34,830 nucleotides of DNA from an uncultured Spirochaetales bacterium. GTDB taxonomy: Bacteria; Spirochaetota; Spirochaetia; Sphaerochaetales; Sphaerochaetaceae. Within the stretch, counting starts at the first letter, position 1. Each line of letters starts with the position of its first letter. The notes beneath the pieces were generated by a model. It ran no database searches and was not told the origin of the DNA. It saw only the letters and a list, made by a program, of their open reading frames with translations. Below, in pieces: positions 18,537 through 26,746 of this stretch. The position numbers were made by a program, and so were the translations under genes. The stretch covers positions 1-34,830 of the forward strand of contig CAMEQB010000006.1 in NCBI GenBank assembly GCA_945932505.1, written 5' to 3'.

Positions 18537-19235
18537 ATGGCAAAGAAGAACGATAAGGAAGTACAGCTCACAGCAGCCGAGAAATTGGTTAACAAAACCA
18601 ATGGATGGTTAAGTAAGCATGGTAAGCTTTTGACAATTATTGTTTCTGCTGTAGTTGCAGTTATTGTTATAGTTTCCATTGTTACTGTAGTTGTTAATAC
18701 TTCAAATAACAAAACTTATGAAAAGCTTGATGCTTTGACAGCACAGTACTCTGAGTATACAACAATGGATTCAGATGCTGAGGGTTACGATAGTGCTAAG
18801 ACAGCTCTTGTCTCTGATGCAGAAGCATTGATGGCAAAGGGAGTCAAGAAGTATCCAGGCGCTAAGGCTGCAATGATTCTTGCTGATTTGGCATACGAAG
18901 ATGGTGATTATTCAAAAGCTATCGAGTTATATAAGAAAGTAGCAGACGGACAGAAGAAGACTTTCTTGAGAGAAGTTGCACTTATGAGTATGGCAGCGGC
19001 TCTTGAAGAGAACGGAGACAAAAACTCTGCAAAAGATGTATACAATGCATTCTTTGATGAGTATGGTCTCGATAGCTTGTATTCATCTCGTGCTCTTTTT
19101 AATGCAGCTAGATTGACAGAAGATACAGATAAGGCGCTTGCTATTTCTATTTATGAACAGCTTGTCGGTGAATTCGGAGATTATGGCTCAGAATATGCTA
19201 AGCTTGCTCAGTCTAGAATAGCTCAGCTTAACTAA
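18537..19235 (+). CDS. Membrane-anchored tetratricopeptide-repeat protein
   Basis: N-terminal TM segment (LLTIIVSAVVAVIVIVSIVTVVV) followed by TPR-like repeats (AAMILADLAYEDGDYSKAIELYKKVAD). Confidence 0.75.
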   Translation: MAKKNDKEVQLTAAEKLVNKTNGWLSKHGKLLTIIVSAVVAVIVIVSIVTVVVNTSNNKTYEKLDALTAQYSEYTTMDSDAEGYDSAKTALVSDAEALMAKGVKKYPGAKAAMILADLAYEDGDYSKAIELYKKVADGQKKTFLREVALMSMAAALEENGDKNSAKDVYNAFFDEYGLDSLYSSRALFNAARLTEDTDKALAISIYEQLVGEFGDYGSEYAKLAQSRIAQLN

Positions 19236-19273
19236 TATTTTTTGGTTTTCATTCCATATAGGGAGGGTAATCA

Positions 19274-19975
19274 GTGAAGAAAGGAAAATTCTTGTTTCTT
19301 ACTTTGCTTACCCTCTTTTTTCTTTCATCTTGTGGCATTCCAAATATGTTTGTTCCTGATGAAGGTTCGGTTTCTTTTATTACTGATACAAATAACAACA
19401 AAGCAACTATTGTAATAAAATCTCCATATCTTAAAGCAGAAGAGAATAATTTGTATTATTCACCTGAAGTCAACTTGTTCTATGTCATTAGAAGCAGTAC
19501 TAACTCATCCAGTTATTCATCACTTCTGTCTGCATTTAATAATTCCTTTTGTAATTATCCTTACTGCAATCCTATAACAGGATCAAAAGTCGATGGTAAT
19601 CCAATTATTGAATACAAGAGTGGTGATACTACTTATGGTTTATTTCAATTCTATGGTAACGAAAGTATCATCTCCAATGATTACTTCATAGACGGGGAAT
19701 TGAGGCTTGGCTTTGATTTCTCGGAAGAGAATGGCTTACTACTCAAAATATTTGATGAGAACAATAGTCTTCTTGCACAGAGAGAACTCCATCGTAGCTT
19801 TGGAGAAAAGTTTACCTCTTTATCCGACATAAAAGAGGGCGAGGAACTAGTTAATGATTACACTAGTCCAGTAGAAGTGGTACTGTATGCTGCAGTAACA
19901 TTTTCATTCACAGAATATACCAATATCTGGAACACGAAAATTTCTAAGGAATTATTCTCATTCAACTTAGACTAA
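19274..19975 (+). CDS. Putative lipoprotein (GTG start)
   Basis: Signal peptide with lipobox MKKGKFLFLTLLTLFFLSSCG; GGAGG SD. Confidence 0.75.
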   Translation: MKKGKFLFLTLLTLFFLSSCGIPNMFVPDEGSVSFITDTNNNKATIVIKSPYLKAEENNLYYSPEVNLFYVIRSSTNSSSYSSLLSAFNNSFCNYPYCNPITGSKVDGNPIIEYKSGDTTYGLFQFYGNESIISNDYFIDGELRLGFDFSEENGLLLKIFDENNSLLAQRELHRSFGEKFTSLSDIKEGEELVNDYTSPVEVVLYAAVTFSFTEYTNIWNTKISKELFSFNLD

Positions 19976-21171
19976 TAATCTTCAGCTATCTCCAAAACTA
20001 AATCAGACAGAGCGAAAGAAGCACAAGGATGTATAAAACCTAAGATAATATCACCCTTGCGTCTATTTTCATTCTTCTCTGGATTATATGTTTCACCTTT
20101 AACGACTCTGGTTCTACACCATCCGCAAACACCGGAGCGACAAGAAGACTGTGCCTTTATACCAGCTCTTTCAATAGAGCAAAGAATGGGTTCATCACCT
20201 CTTATGTCTATTTTGTATTCCCTTGCACCTTGTTTTATAATACCTTTATAAATACAATCTTTACTTTCTCTAGGATAATTTGGATCCTTAGAAAAATCTC
20301 TTCCTACAGCCTCCATTTCAAATCTTATCTGTCTCTTTGGTAGTTGAAGCTTTTTTATATCTTCTTTCATAAAAGCATAGAAGCTTCCAGGCCCACATGC
20401 AAAGACAGAATAATTCTCAAGAGGAGTATATTTTTTGATTATTTCTGAAGTGATAAAACCATATTCATAGCCATCTATTTTGTCATCAGATAATACATGA
20501 ACGACTTTTACTTTATCTGTTTCTTTTATCACTTCATCTAGTTCTTTTTTAAAGTAAATTGAATCAGTTGTCCTACTTCCATAAACTAGAGTCAAATTAA
20601 AGTCTTCTATTTTATCTCTTATGGCATAAGCCATAGAAATAAAAGGCGTTACGCCACTTCCACCTGCAAGCGCAATAACATGATTTTTATCTCTCAGTGG
20701 CTCATAATAGAAAGTACCCATAGGAGAAGATATATTAATCTCGTCACCAATCTTTAGATTCTTATATAGATATGGGGCTACAAAACCAGCTGGATAGTCT
20801 TCGATCATAACTGAATACTTTCCTTCCAATGCTAGCTTTGGACTAGAACAGATAGAATATGGTCTTGAAGTAATAGACTCTCCTATCTTTGTTTTAATTG
20901 ATATATAACTGCCAGCTCTGAAGAAGGGAAGGGGAGAGTCATCAAGGCTAGAAAGCACAAATTCCTTTGCATCGTAACGAGGAATAATATCAGTTACTCT
21001 TACTTTTAAAAGATTTGGATGAAGATGATCTGCTTTTTCAGAGATAGGATCACTATCATTTCTAAAGTCTGAAGAGTTAGAATGTATGATATCGTCTCTC
21101 GTCTTTCCTAGATTTTTGAATTTTAGCATATCTTTAAAAACGTTCTTACCAACTTTAACCATTTTACTCAT
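19972..21171 (-). CDS. FAD/NAD-binding ferredoxin-reductase-like protein with C-terminal plant-type [2Fe-2S] domain
   Basis: RPYSICSSP (FAD), ALAGGSGVTPFISMA (NAD), CRSGVCGWC...HPC (2Fe-2S). Confidence 0.85.
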   Translation of the reverse strand: MSKMVKVGKNVFKDMLKFKNLGKTRDDIIHSNSSDFRNDSDPISEKADHLHPNLLKVRVTDIIPRYDAKEFVLSSLDDSPLPFFRAGSYISIKTKIGESITSRPYSICSSPKLALEGKYSVMIEDYPAGFVAPYLYKNLKIGDEINISSPMGTFYYEPLRDKNHVIALAGGSGVTPFISMAYAIRDKIEDFNLTLVYGSRTTDSIYFKKELDEVIKETDKVKVVHVLSDDKIDGYEYGFITSEIIKKYTPLENYSVFACGPGSFYAFMKEDIKKLQLPKRQIRFEMEAVGRDFSKDPNYPRESKDCIYKGIIKQGAREYKIDIRGDEPILCSIERAGIKAQSSCRSGVCGWCRTRVVKGETYNPEKNENRRKGDIILGFIHPCASFALSDLVLEIAEDY

Positions 21172-22678
21172 TGCTCTTTATCCTTTCTAAAGCCAAGTCT
21201 GCTATATCTTTTCCAACCATATATGTAGGTGCATATCCGTCTCCTTTAGTGGTATCACAGCCAATAGGGTATAGACCAGGAATAGAATAATCACTTTCAA
21301 TATTTAAAGTTCGAGCGACAATGTTATCCCAATCCCTAGTTTCATGGCCATAGACAGATCCTTTAGGAGAATTAATATACCTGGAGAATGTCCATGGAGT
21401 TGCTACTTCTACTTCTTCTATATGGTTTGATATATCGATATTCAATTTTCTCTTTAAGAGATCAATCATCAATGATCCTATTTCTGTTTTTGTTTTAAAG
21501 TATGTTTCTTCATCTACTTCTTCAAAATATTTAGAATCAGCAAAGAAAGTAAAAGATACAACTGATGTACCCTTTGGAGAAAAATCAGGATCTGCAACGT
21601 TATAACAAAGAAATATTACATAGTCATAGAGCATAAAAGCCTTATTTTTTACATTCGTATTTCCTGAGAATATGATAGAGTAATCTTTAAAACCTAATTC
21701 ATCTTTATCAGCATCAAGACATAAATAAACGGTGGAAAGTATACCTGCATAGCTATCTTTTCTGGCATTCATCAGTTTTATCTGTCTCTCAGGAACAAGA
21801 TTATGAGGCATCATCTTCCCGTATATTATATCGCTCTTTATATCAGGGAAAATAAGAGGAGCATATATATCTCCATGATCTGTTCTTACTCCAGTTACTG
21901 CCTTGTTTTCAAAAATAAACTTCTCAGCTTTAACACCGAACCATATATCTCCACCTATCTTCTGATATTTATCTAAAAGTAGAGACGACATATAGTGACT
22001 TGTATGCTTTGGTATATATATAGGATAAGTAATATATAAATTCAGCATGGAAGAGTAGTGTACAAAATTTAATTCATCTACTTTAACTCCAAGATATGAC
22101 CAATAAAGAGAAAGAATCTCTTGTGCTTTTAAAGGAAGAGATATTGCATCATAAACTTCTTTGACGGAGTAAGAACCTAAAGTCAACATTCTTGGATAAT
22201 TCTTGATAAGATGAAGAATACTATATTTCTTATTGGCAGAAATATAATCCAGCCCATTCTTAATCTCTTCCATTATAGAGAATAGGAGAATAATCTTTTC
22301 TTTAGATCCAGGAACATATTCTTCCATTTTATTTATAAATGCTTCTTTTCCATTTGGTAGAGTAATATCATAGAACGTACCATCAGAATATGTACCAATA
22401 GCCCTAAAACAGTCATTGATCTTAATTAACGGACAATCAATACCAAACTCATCAAAGATCTCTTTGACGCTACCAATATCTTTAGCATCACCAATACCAC
22501 ATAATTCGTGAAGAGATGGTTCGATTTCAAATCTACCCCTCACAAAGGATGTAGCACAACCTCCGGGATAGTTATTCTTTTCGATTATAAGAGTCTTTAA
22601 ACCTCTGTTTCTTAACTCTAAAGCTGCGACTAGTCCAGAGTTACCTGCACCAACGATTATGGCATCATATTTATCCAT
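21164..22678 (-). CDS. Phytoene dehydrogenase-like NAD(P)/FAD-dependent oxidoreductase
   Basis: YDAIIVGAGNSGLVAALELRNRGLKTLIIEKNNYPGGCATSF Rossmann motif; C-terminal GCDTTKGDGYAPTYMVGKDIADLAL; overlaps the ferredoxin-reductase gene. Confidence 0.8.
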   Translation of the reverse strand: MDKYDAIIVGAGNSGLVAALELRNRGLKTLIIEKNNYPGGCATSFVRGRFEIEPSLHELCGIGDAKDIGSVKEIFDEFGIDCPLIKINDCFRAIGTYSDGTFYDITLPNGKEAFINKMEEYVPGSKEKIILLFSIMEEIKNGLDYISANKKYSILHLIKNYPRMLTLGSYSVKEVYDAISLPLKAQEILSLYWSYLGVKVDELNFVHYSSMLNLYITYPIYIPKHTSHYMSSLLLDKYQKIGGDIWFGVKAEKFIFENKAVTGVRTDHGDIYAPLIFPDIKSDIIYGKMMPHNLVPERQIKLMNARKDSYAGILSTVYLCLDADKDELGFKDYSIIFSGNTNVKNKAFMLYDYVIFLCYNVADPDFSPKGTSVVSFTFFADSKYFEEVDEETYFKTKTEIGSLMIDLLKRKLNIDISNHIEEVEVATPWTFSRYINSPKGSVYGHETRDWDNIVARTLNIESDYSIPGLYPIGCDTTKGDGYAPTYMVGKDIADLALERIKSNE

Positions 22679-22742
22679 TAAAGATTCTTTCCTTTAGTTA
22701 ATAGTATAAGTTGTAGTATTTGATTTCAATAAAATTAATTAT

Positions 22743-22775
22743 TATCTAAATTAGATATAATATATATTCTGTCAA
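22743..22775 (-). promoter_or_regulatory. Putative promoter/operator of the oxidoreductase pair
   Basis: Minus strand TTGACA (22770-22775), 16 bp, TAATTT (22748-22753) overlapped by 15-bp palindrome TATCTAATTTAGATA (22743-22757). Confidence 0.45.
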
Positions 22776-22814
22776 TTAGAAATACTATTTAGTCTCTTTT
22801 CAAGCTTTAATTAT

Positions 22815-23252
22815 TGATTTACAACTCTTGTTGGGATAAGACAACTCTCCCTGGGATAATGCCTGGTTTTGGGTATGATTTGTGCCCTTTTTGCTTCTGA
22901 TTTTATGTAGCTGCTTGACAACTCTAGAGCATCATCATCTCGAGGTTTACCCACACGCTAACATAAGTGTCATCCAGTCCGAGTTTCTCCTTATTTGTTT
23001 TCAGGAATCACAATGCTGTCATAAGAAGCATCCTTTTTGTCTTTACACTCGCTACAGAACTAATACTTAAGAATATACTTGTGTAAATCGATTCTGAATC
23101 TTAAGAAGACAACTAAATGGTAGGATTCTATCCCACCAGAGTTGTAAATCGAAAAACACTACCGAACAGCCCTTATCCCACAAAGAGTTTGAAATAGGTT
23201 CATCTGAAGACAATAAAAACACATGTTTCTGTCCCACTGAGAGTTTGTAACC
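22815..23252. repeat. Degenerate short repeats in both orientations (consensus about TTATCCCA-NNNN-GAGTTGTAAATC)
   Basis: Minus-oriented copies at about 22815-22840 and 22841-22860, partial copy near 22917; plus-oriented copies at about 23128-23151, 23172-23195, 23229-23251. Confidence 0.6.
22871..22892 (+). terminator. Intrinsic-terminator-like hairpin downstream of the first repeat pair
   Basis: GGGTAT-GATTT-GTGCCC followed by TTTTT. Confidence 0.5.
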
Positions 23253-23308
23253 AACATTAATCTAAAGGATCTATAATACTAAAAACAAATCCTTAATTGA
23301 TTACACTT

Positions 23309-23589
23309 TTATTCTTTGAAGTATTTAAGCATGGAAGGTTTTGTATATTTTGATATTTTTGCTCCACTAATAATCTTGTCAAGAATCCTATCATCACATC
23401 TACCTATATACTGGCTAGTCGCCTTCTTTAAGTATACAGGCATCATCAAAATTAAACCCAATTTTTATAGAGCGAGATGATAAAGGCTAAAACTACAATG
23501 CCATTGGATTCTATGTCTGCTACTACAATATGGTAATGCTTTTTAGATGGATATGGATAATCCATAAGGTAAATATCTCCAACATCCAT
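23309..23589 (-). pseudogene. Decayed toxin-like gene downstream of Panacea antitoxin remnant
   Basis: ATG immediately after Panacea stop; MDVGDIYLMDYPYPSKKHYHIVVADIESNGIVVLAFI in one frame, DDACILKEGD in a second, DDRILDKIISGAKISKYTKPSMLKYFKE* in a third; several stops and frameshifts. Confidence 0.55.
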
Positions 23590-24186
23590 TTAATAAAGCC
23601 TTTTTTCAAGTTTATAGTTATTCTTTTGAATTAAAGAGCATTCTAAAAGCTCGTTCAATATTATAGATTTTCGATCTTCACCTACCGAATTATCAATTAT
23701 AGATTCTATTGATAATGGGATTGAAGACCCATGAGGATCTTCCCATTCACCAAGAGTATGACAATAGTCTACAAGCTCCCAAGGTGTATAATCTTTATAT
23801 TTCTCGTATTCAGCATCAATAGTCTCCATATCATATCTGGAAAGCTTTTCAAAACTTTTGACATCTTTATATATTTCAATAAACTATCCATTAGTTCTTA
23901 TATGTTCGTTCCATTCTTCACCAACATTCCATCTAATACAATCAAGTATATTAGAAGTAACTGGTCCTCTTGGTAATGACTTATATGAGTCTGTAGTAAT
24001 AGAGTTATGCCCCATAGACAATGAATCTCTATCTGCAAGATAAAGCATTTTGATTGCCTTCATATAATTCATGCTTCCACCGCTCTTGCCTAGTAAGAAT
24101 ACCATAGCCTCTGTAGCTTGTTCTTCGTCAAAATGAAGGATATCATAGTTTATCTCCTTATGATAATAAAATACGTTTTTTATCAT
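23590..24186 (-). pseudogene. Panacea (SocA/DUF4065-like) antitoxin gene interrupted by an in-frame TAG
   Basis: ORFs 24186-23884 and 23829-23590 share a frame, separated by TAG at 23886-23884; MKAIKMLYLADRDSLSMGHNSITTDSYKSLPRGPVTSNILD motif. Confidence 0.65.
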
Positions 24187-24214
24187 TAGAAAGATTCATT
24201 TATATTAGTCATTA

Positions 24215-24281
24215 ATAAAAGACACTGCCAGTCACCTTTTGATATAATGCAGCTAGTTATCTAACAGAAACTGACAATGTC
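24215..24281 (-). terminator. Terminator-like long hairpin at the end of the accessory operon
   Basis: Minus-strand arms GACATTGTCAGTTTC / GGTGACTGGCAGTGTC pair with G-U wobbles, followed by TTTTATT. Confidence 0.5.
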
Positions 24282-24303
24282 AAGAAGAAAAACAATTTGA
24301 ATA

Positions 24304-25365
24304 TTACTTATCAGCAAGTATCCTTAATACTTCACTGGTTGTGCCTTGTACTATATGAAAATATGTTGAGAACATAAGATTAATAGGAAGGTTAAAATTT
24401 TCAACAACGTTTCCACACCAATCTCTACCGCCTTTATCTTCAGGATAATGTGGTATTCTTTCTTTCATTATCCTTGTATCATCCATAAAGCCGAAACACT
24501 TTATTCCCCTACCCCATGCTACTCCACACTCAAATGAAACATCATTGTTTGGTTCAAAACCATGAAAATTATTTAAGTCTGCGACAATATAAGATGATGA
24601 AAGAAGAAGAGACATATTGTTTTCAAAAACCAATTGAGCTTTTCTTAAAGGATCTTCTGAATTGAATTCAACTAACAAATCCCCTGGAAATACGGCTTCA
24701 TATCCAGCATTTTTATATTCTTCTCTAACTTTTTCTTTATATATATCATAGTTAGAGTTATAGCGCTTAGATGAAGCTATATATACTCTATTTAAGATTC
24801 TTTTCTGTTCTGGCACTACCCTACTTTTGGTTTCATGTCCTTTTCTTTCTTCTTCAAGATCCAACAAGTAGAGTTTCAGAGCATCTTTAAAATCACCCTC
24901 AATAATCTTTGAAGAAGCCATTATACTTGGACAGAAAGGTAAATCAGAATAAGGTAATACTCGTTTATCTTGATCAATTATCTCACCATTACATAAATAA
25001 GCTAGTTGGTTCTTTTCAGCCATTAATCGTTTATCACGAGTATATCCATATACTCTACCACCTTTCTGCCAAATCCAGCCCATTTCAAAAATCGTTCCAC
25101 CATCAGGCTCAGAACCTCTGAAGAATTCTAAATCCGCTATAATAGCTGTGGTTTTTCCAACTTGAAATATAAGGTCATCAAATATTTCTTTGGCATTCAA
25201 TCTTAGGTCACTATTATTTAGCTTTAGTTCTGTAGAAGTTGGTAGAACTACAGGAATTCCATAATACTCTGCAAGTTTTCTCTGTGCCCACCATAACTCA
25301 TAGCCATTCTGATAGAAACATTCTGGTCCGGCAATATATAAAGCTTCATTATTATATTGGTACAT
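24304..25365 (-). CDS. Protein with two tandem nucleoside 2-deoxyribosyltransferase-like domains
   Basis: IADLEFFRGSEPDGGTIFEMGWIWQKG in domain 1; VADLNNFHGFEPNNDVSFECGVAWGRG...NLPINLMF in domain 2. Confidence 0.75.
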   Translation of the reverse strand: MYQYNNEALYIAGPECFYQNGYELWWAQRKLAEYYGIPVVLPTSTELKLNNSDLRLNAKEIFDDLIFQVGKTTAIIADLEFFRGSEPDGGTIFEMGWIWQKGGRVYGYTRDKRLMAEKNQLAYLCNGEIIDQDKRVLPYSDLPFCPSIMASSKIIEGDFKDALKLYLLDLEEERKGHETKSRVVPEQKRILNRVYIASSKRYNSNYDIYKEKVREEYKNAGYEAVFPGDLLVEFNSEDPLRKAQLVFENNMSLLLSSSYIVADLNNFHGFEPNNDVSFECGVAWGRGIKCFGFMDDTRIMKERIPHYPEDKGGRDWCGNVVENFNLPINLMFSTYFHIVQGTTSEVLRILADK

Positions 25366-25375
25366 TTTTATGATC

Positions 25376-26329
25376 CTATTTCAAAAGTAAATCTCTCAGC
25401 ATATTGAGAAAACCTCTGTAGTCTGCATCTACTGCAATATCTATTTCAGGCAGATTCTTCCATATATGGTGATGTCTACCATCCCTAACAGTCATTCCTA
25501 AACATGGACCATCATCTGTAATTACAGAAACCAATGCTTTCTTAAATCTTACTAGGTTTTCATCTATTGCATATGCAACTGCCATACAGTCTATGCATGT
25601 ACAATATGCTCCATACCCATTCCCTTTTACAAAGTTAATTGCATTGGCAATGAAGTTAGCTTCTTTTTTTTCAGATGACTCAAAAAGAGATACATCGTTA
25701 TCTGTAAAATCAACATTGAAATATGTAGCAATATCGAGACCTATTGCCTTAAATGGAACTCCGCTTTCATATACAATCTTAGAAGCCTCAGGATCAACAT
25801 ACACATTCCATTCACTTTGTGGTGTATCTCCAGTAGCATTTAAAAAGGAAGCTTGATTAAGACCAAATGCACCACTGATGGCAATTATCTCTTTTACAAG
25901 AGGCTTGATTTCAGGAGCCATTTTAAAAGCCATACCAATATTTGAAAGAGGAGCAGTACATATTAGAGTTACTTCATGAGGATATTTCTTTATTGTATCA
26001 ATAATTAAATTGACTGCATGTCTTTGTTCAAGCTCCATGGTCGGTTCAGGGAGATTTGCATTGGCAAGTCCATCTGTACCATGAGTAAAAGGATCCTTTG
26101 CCACAGGTCTTACCATTGGCTCCGACATACCCATAGCAACTGGAATATCTCGGCGATCAATAAGCTCCAATATCTTTCTAGCATTTTTTGCTGTGACTAC
26201 AGCAGGATAATTTCCATTGACGGTTGTTACAGCCAACAAATCGATTTTATCAGATTTGGCAGCCATAACAATAGCCATTGAATCATCCATACCTGGGTCA
26301 CAATCAAGTATTACTTTCTTTCTATCCAT
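25376..26329 (-). CDS. Inosine-uridine-preferring nucleoside hydrolase family protein (start likely MDRKK at 26329)
   Basis: KKVILDCDPGMDDSMAIVMA; AMGMSEPMVRP; CTAPLSNIGMAF. Confidence 0.88.
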   Translation of the reverse strand: MDRKKVILDCDPGMDDSMAIVMAAKSDKIDLLAVTTVNGNYPAVVTAKNARKILELIDRRDIPVAMGMSEPMVRPVAKDPFTHGTDGLANANLPEPTMELEQRHAVNLIIDTIKKYPHEVTLICTAPLSNIGMAFKMAPEIKPLVKEIIAISGAFGLNQASFLNATGDTPQSEWNVYVDPEASKIVYESGVPFKAIGLDIATYFNVDFTDNDVSLFESSEKKEANFIANAINFVKGNGYGAYCTCIDCMAVAYAIDENLVRFKKALVSVITDDGPCLGMTVRDGRHHHIWKNLPEIDIAVDADYRGFLNMLRDLLLK

Positions 26330-26330
26330 A

Positions 26331-26735
26331 TCAGCCCTCTGCAACTTTTACAATAAACTGTCTTTTTCTTGGGCCATCAAATTCAAGGAAGAATATGCCT
26401 TGTGATCCTCCTAAGACAAGCTTACCTTCATGAATAATAAAAGTCTGGCTAATACCAACTATTGCACTCTTTACATGTCCTGCAGCATCCTGAGGTGTAT
26501 CATGTTGATGCTTAAAATCTACTTTTGTAGGAATAAGACGACATATCTCATCTTGCAGATCTTCAAAACCTGCAGGATCCCAGAAAGAAGTTACAGCAAG
26601 AGAAGCTGTTGTATGTGGATTATAAACAACACAAATTCCTTCCTGTACTCCACTCTCTTTTACACAATTCTTTACATCTTCCGTGATATTGATTACATCA
26701 TTAAACTTTGTTTCTATATTAAACTTCTTAAACAT
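26331..26735 (-). CDS. YjbQ / UPF0047 family protein (secondary thiamine-phosphate synthase-like)
   Basis: VVYNPHTTASLAVT, DAAGHVKSAIVG, LVLGGSQGIFFLEFDGPRKRQFIVKV. Confidence 0.85.
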   Translation of the reverse strand: MFKKFNIETKFNDVINITEDVKNCVKESGVQEGICVVYNPHTTASLAVTSFWDPAGFEDLQDEICRLIPTKVDFKHQHDTPQDAAGHVKSAIVGISQTFIIHEGKLVLGGSQGIFFLEFDGPRKRQFIVKVAEG

Positions 26736-26746
26736 ATTTCCTCCAA

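Noticed and set aside
22882-23070. 62 aa plus-strand ORF
   Set aside because: Begins inside a terminator-like hairpin in a decayed region; no SD or recognisable domain.
23128-23252. Calling the three plus-oriented repeats a CRISPR array
   Set aside because: Only three degenerate copies, spacing 45 and 56 bp, no conserved full-length repeat and no cas genes; kept only as a hypothesis.
23430-23438. AAGTATACA resembling the GntR operator motif
   Set aside because: Inside the toxin pseudogene with no promoter nearby and missing the flanking bases; probably chance.
24243-24300. TATAAT followed by a short ORF ATGTCAAGAAGAAAAACAATTTGA (MSRRKTI*)
   Set aside because: No convincing -35, only seven codons, and it overlaps the operon-end hairpin; likely chance or a relic.
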